A stretch of DNA of 64,000 nucleotides from Metapseudomonas sp043392685 (GTDB lineage Bacteria; Pseudomonadota; Gammaproteobacteria; Pseudomonadales; Pseudomonadaceae), in NCBI GenBank assembly GCA_043392685.1, contig JBHZGM010000014.1. One strand, given 5' to 3'. The position numbers and the translations under genes are program-made. Below are positions 63,252 through 64,000 of this stretch, piece after piece; within the stretch, counting starts at the first letter, position 1, and each line of letters begins with the position of its first letter. The notes beneath the pieces are model-generated. The model did no database searches, was not told the DNA's origin, and saw only the letters and a list, made by a program, of their open reading frames with translations.

Positions 63252-63267
63252 TGGCACCCCGCTTGCT
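63252..63267 (+). promoter_or_regulatory. Sigma54 (-24/-12) promoter of gcvH
   Basis: TGGCAC, five bases, TTGCT: the -24 GG and -12 GC dinucleotides are correctly placed. It gives a start near 63278 and a leader of about 50 nt. That leader holds a CCGAGC/GCTCGG hairpin (about 63283-63299) and the GAGGAAG ribosome site. Confidence 0.85.
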
Positions 63268-63326
63268 CTTGTTCCATCAGCCGAGCCAACCGCTCGGGAC
63301 CCAACCTGATAACAAGAGGAAGCTCC

Positions 63327-63704
63327 ATGACCACTCTGCGTTTTACTCCCGAGCACGAATGGCTGCGCGTCGAACCCAACGGTGAAGTCACCGTCGGCAT
63401 CACCAGCTTCGCCCAGGAAGCGCTGGGCGATGTGGTGTTCGTGCAGTTGCCCGATACCGGTATTTACGAGCAAGGCGCCGAAGTGGCCGTGCTGGAATCG
63501 GTGAAAGCCGCCAGCAACATCACCATGCCGCTGGATGGCGAGGTGATCGAAGTGAACCAGGCACTCGCCGACACCCCCGAGCTGGTCAACGAAGCGCCGA
63601 TGGACGACGGCTGGTTCTTCCGCATCCGTCCGAACAGCCCCGAAGCCGTCGCCAGCCTGATGGATCAGGCCGGCTATGACGCGTTCCTCGCCGACCACGC
63701 CTGA
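63327..63704 (+). CDS. gcvH: Glycine cleavage system H protein
   Basis: 125-residue lipoyl carrier. The lipoylated lysine is Lys60 in AVLESVKAASNI; VTVGITSFAQEALGDVVFVQ is the conserved core. Shuttles the aminomethyl group from GcvP to GcvT. Preceded by AGAGGAAG. Activated, by inference, through the sigma54 promoter and the two palindromes upstream. The gcvP start follows after 14 nt. Confidence 0.96.
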   Translation: MTTLRFTPEHEWLRVEPNGEVTVGITSFAQEALGDVVFVQLPDTGIYEQGAEVAVLESVKAASNITMPLDGEVIEVNQALADTPELVNEAPMDDGWFFRIRPNSPEAVASLMDQAGYDAFLADHA

Positions 63705-63718
63705 CCGGAGGAACCGCC

Positions 63719-64000
63719 ATGAGCCTCGCCCAATTCCCCCTGGACACGCGCAACGAGTTCGTCCCGCGCCACATCGGTCCTCGTGGGGTCGACACCGACG
63801 CCATGCTGGACCTGCTCGGCTTCGACAGCCTGGAGGCGATGATCGCCAGCGTGGTGCCCGACAGCATCAAGGACACCAGCGTGCTCGACCTGCCGGCCGG
63901 CCAGGGCGAGGCCGAAGCCCTCGCCGCGATCAAGGCCATCGCCGCGAAGAACCAGCTGTTCAAGAACTACATCGGCCAGGGCTACTACCCCTGCCACACC
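63719..64000 (+). CDS. gcvP: Glycine dehydrogenase (decarboxylating), P protein, N-terminus only
   Basis: 94 codons in frame to the window edge: MSLAQFPLDTRNEFVPRHIG and later KNQLFKNYIGQGYYPCHT, the conserved P-protein N-terminus. GGAGGAACC precedes the ATG. This PLP enzyme decarboxylates glycine and passes the aminomethyl group to GcvH. Truncated by the window, not broken. Confidence 0.94.
   Translation, partial: MSLAQFPLDTRNEFVPRHIGPRGVDTDAMLDLLGFDSLEAMIASVVPDSIKDTSVLDLPAGQGEAEALAAIKAIAAKNQLFKNYIGQGYYPCHT

Noticed and set aside
63258..63326. Glycine riboswitch in the gcvH leader
   Set aside because: The leader is only about 50 nt from the predicted sigma54 start and holds just one short hairpin, far too small for the aptamer.

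Overview
The window is GC-rich chromosomal DNA of a Pseudomonas, probably close to the P. aeruginosa / P. resinovorans side of the genus. Support comes from the valine-degradation cluster, the gloA-argG-motY-pyrC-rnt-peroxiredoxin-bfd-bfrB-grxD-molybdoenzyme-argF run, the glpK/glpR/glpD group, and the Pseudomonas-type REP palindromes (GTAGGAGCGAGCTTGCTCGC) in intergenic gaps. I see no tRNA, rRNA, CRISPR array, IS element or prophage. The first gene (AraC-type regulator) and the last (gcvP) are cut by the window ends.

Layout. 1-6.3 kb: valine/isobutyrate catabolism, an AraC-family regulator divergent from mmsA, acyl-CoA dehydrogenase, enoyl-CoA hydratase, 3-hydroxyisobutyryl-CoA hydrolase and 3-hydroxyisobutyrate dehydrogenase. 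6.4-25.3 kb: a self-contained LapA/BapA-type biofilm adhesin locus. It holds the type I secretion genes lapE-lapB-lapC on the minus strand, a divergent 10.3-kb adhesin gene with a 324-bp repeat array, a small conserved companion gene, and the c-di-GMP receptor/protease pair lapG-lapD. 25.5-28.9 kb: a metallo-beta-lactamase-fold alkylsulfatase-like protein with a divergent LysR regulator, and a Tyr/Arg/Asn-rich lipoprotein. 29-32.6 kb: a membrane/periplasmic protein pair and a Cache-GGDEF diguanylate cyclase. 32.8-34.7 kb: modBC with a ModE-type operator but no modA.

34.7-47.5 kb is mostly housekeeping: glyoxalase, argG, motY, pyrC, rnt, peroxiredoxin, bfd, bfrB, monothiol glutaredoxin, a molybdopterin oxidoreductase, a lipoprotein, argF and an ABC ATPase. 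47.5-54.3 kb: phzF-like, a solute-binding protein, glpK, ybaK, glpR, glpD and a broken alpha/beta-hydrolase gene. 54.4-60.3 kb: a five-gene minus-strand operon (ureohydrolase, aldehyde dehydrogenase, 57-residue membrane protein, NCS1 permease, GMC alcohol dehydrogenase) that looks like a route for an imported guanidino-alcohol; its substrate is not known. 60.5-64 kb: a LysR gene, a TyrR/GcsR-like sigma54 activator and the start of a glycine-cleavage operon (gcvH, gcvP). That operon has a clear -24/-12 promoter and two 18-bp palindromes 84 bp apart as upstream activator sites.

How it works together. When c-di-GMP is high, LapD should hold LapG so that the adhesin stays anchored; when it falls, LapG can cut the TAAG site near the adhesin N-terminus. 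All of those parts are encoded here. The last 10 kb reads as nitrogen-compound catabolism under dedicated regulators. The most novel-looking elements are the guanidino-alcohol operon with its tiny membrane protein, the architecture upstream of gcvH, the modA-less ModE-controlled modBC operon, and a REPIN present twice with the same 17-nt core in opposite orientations 41 kb apart.
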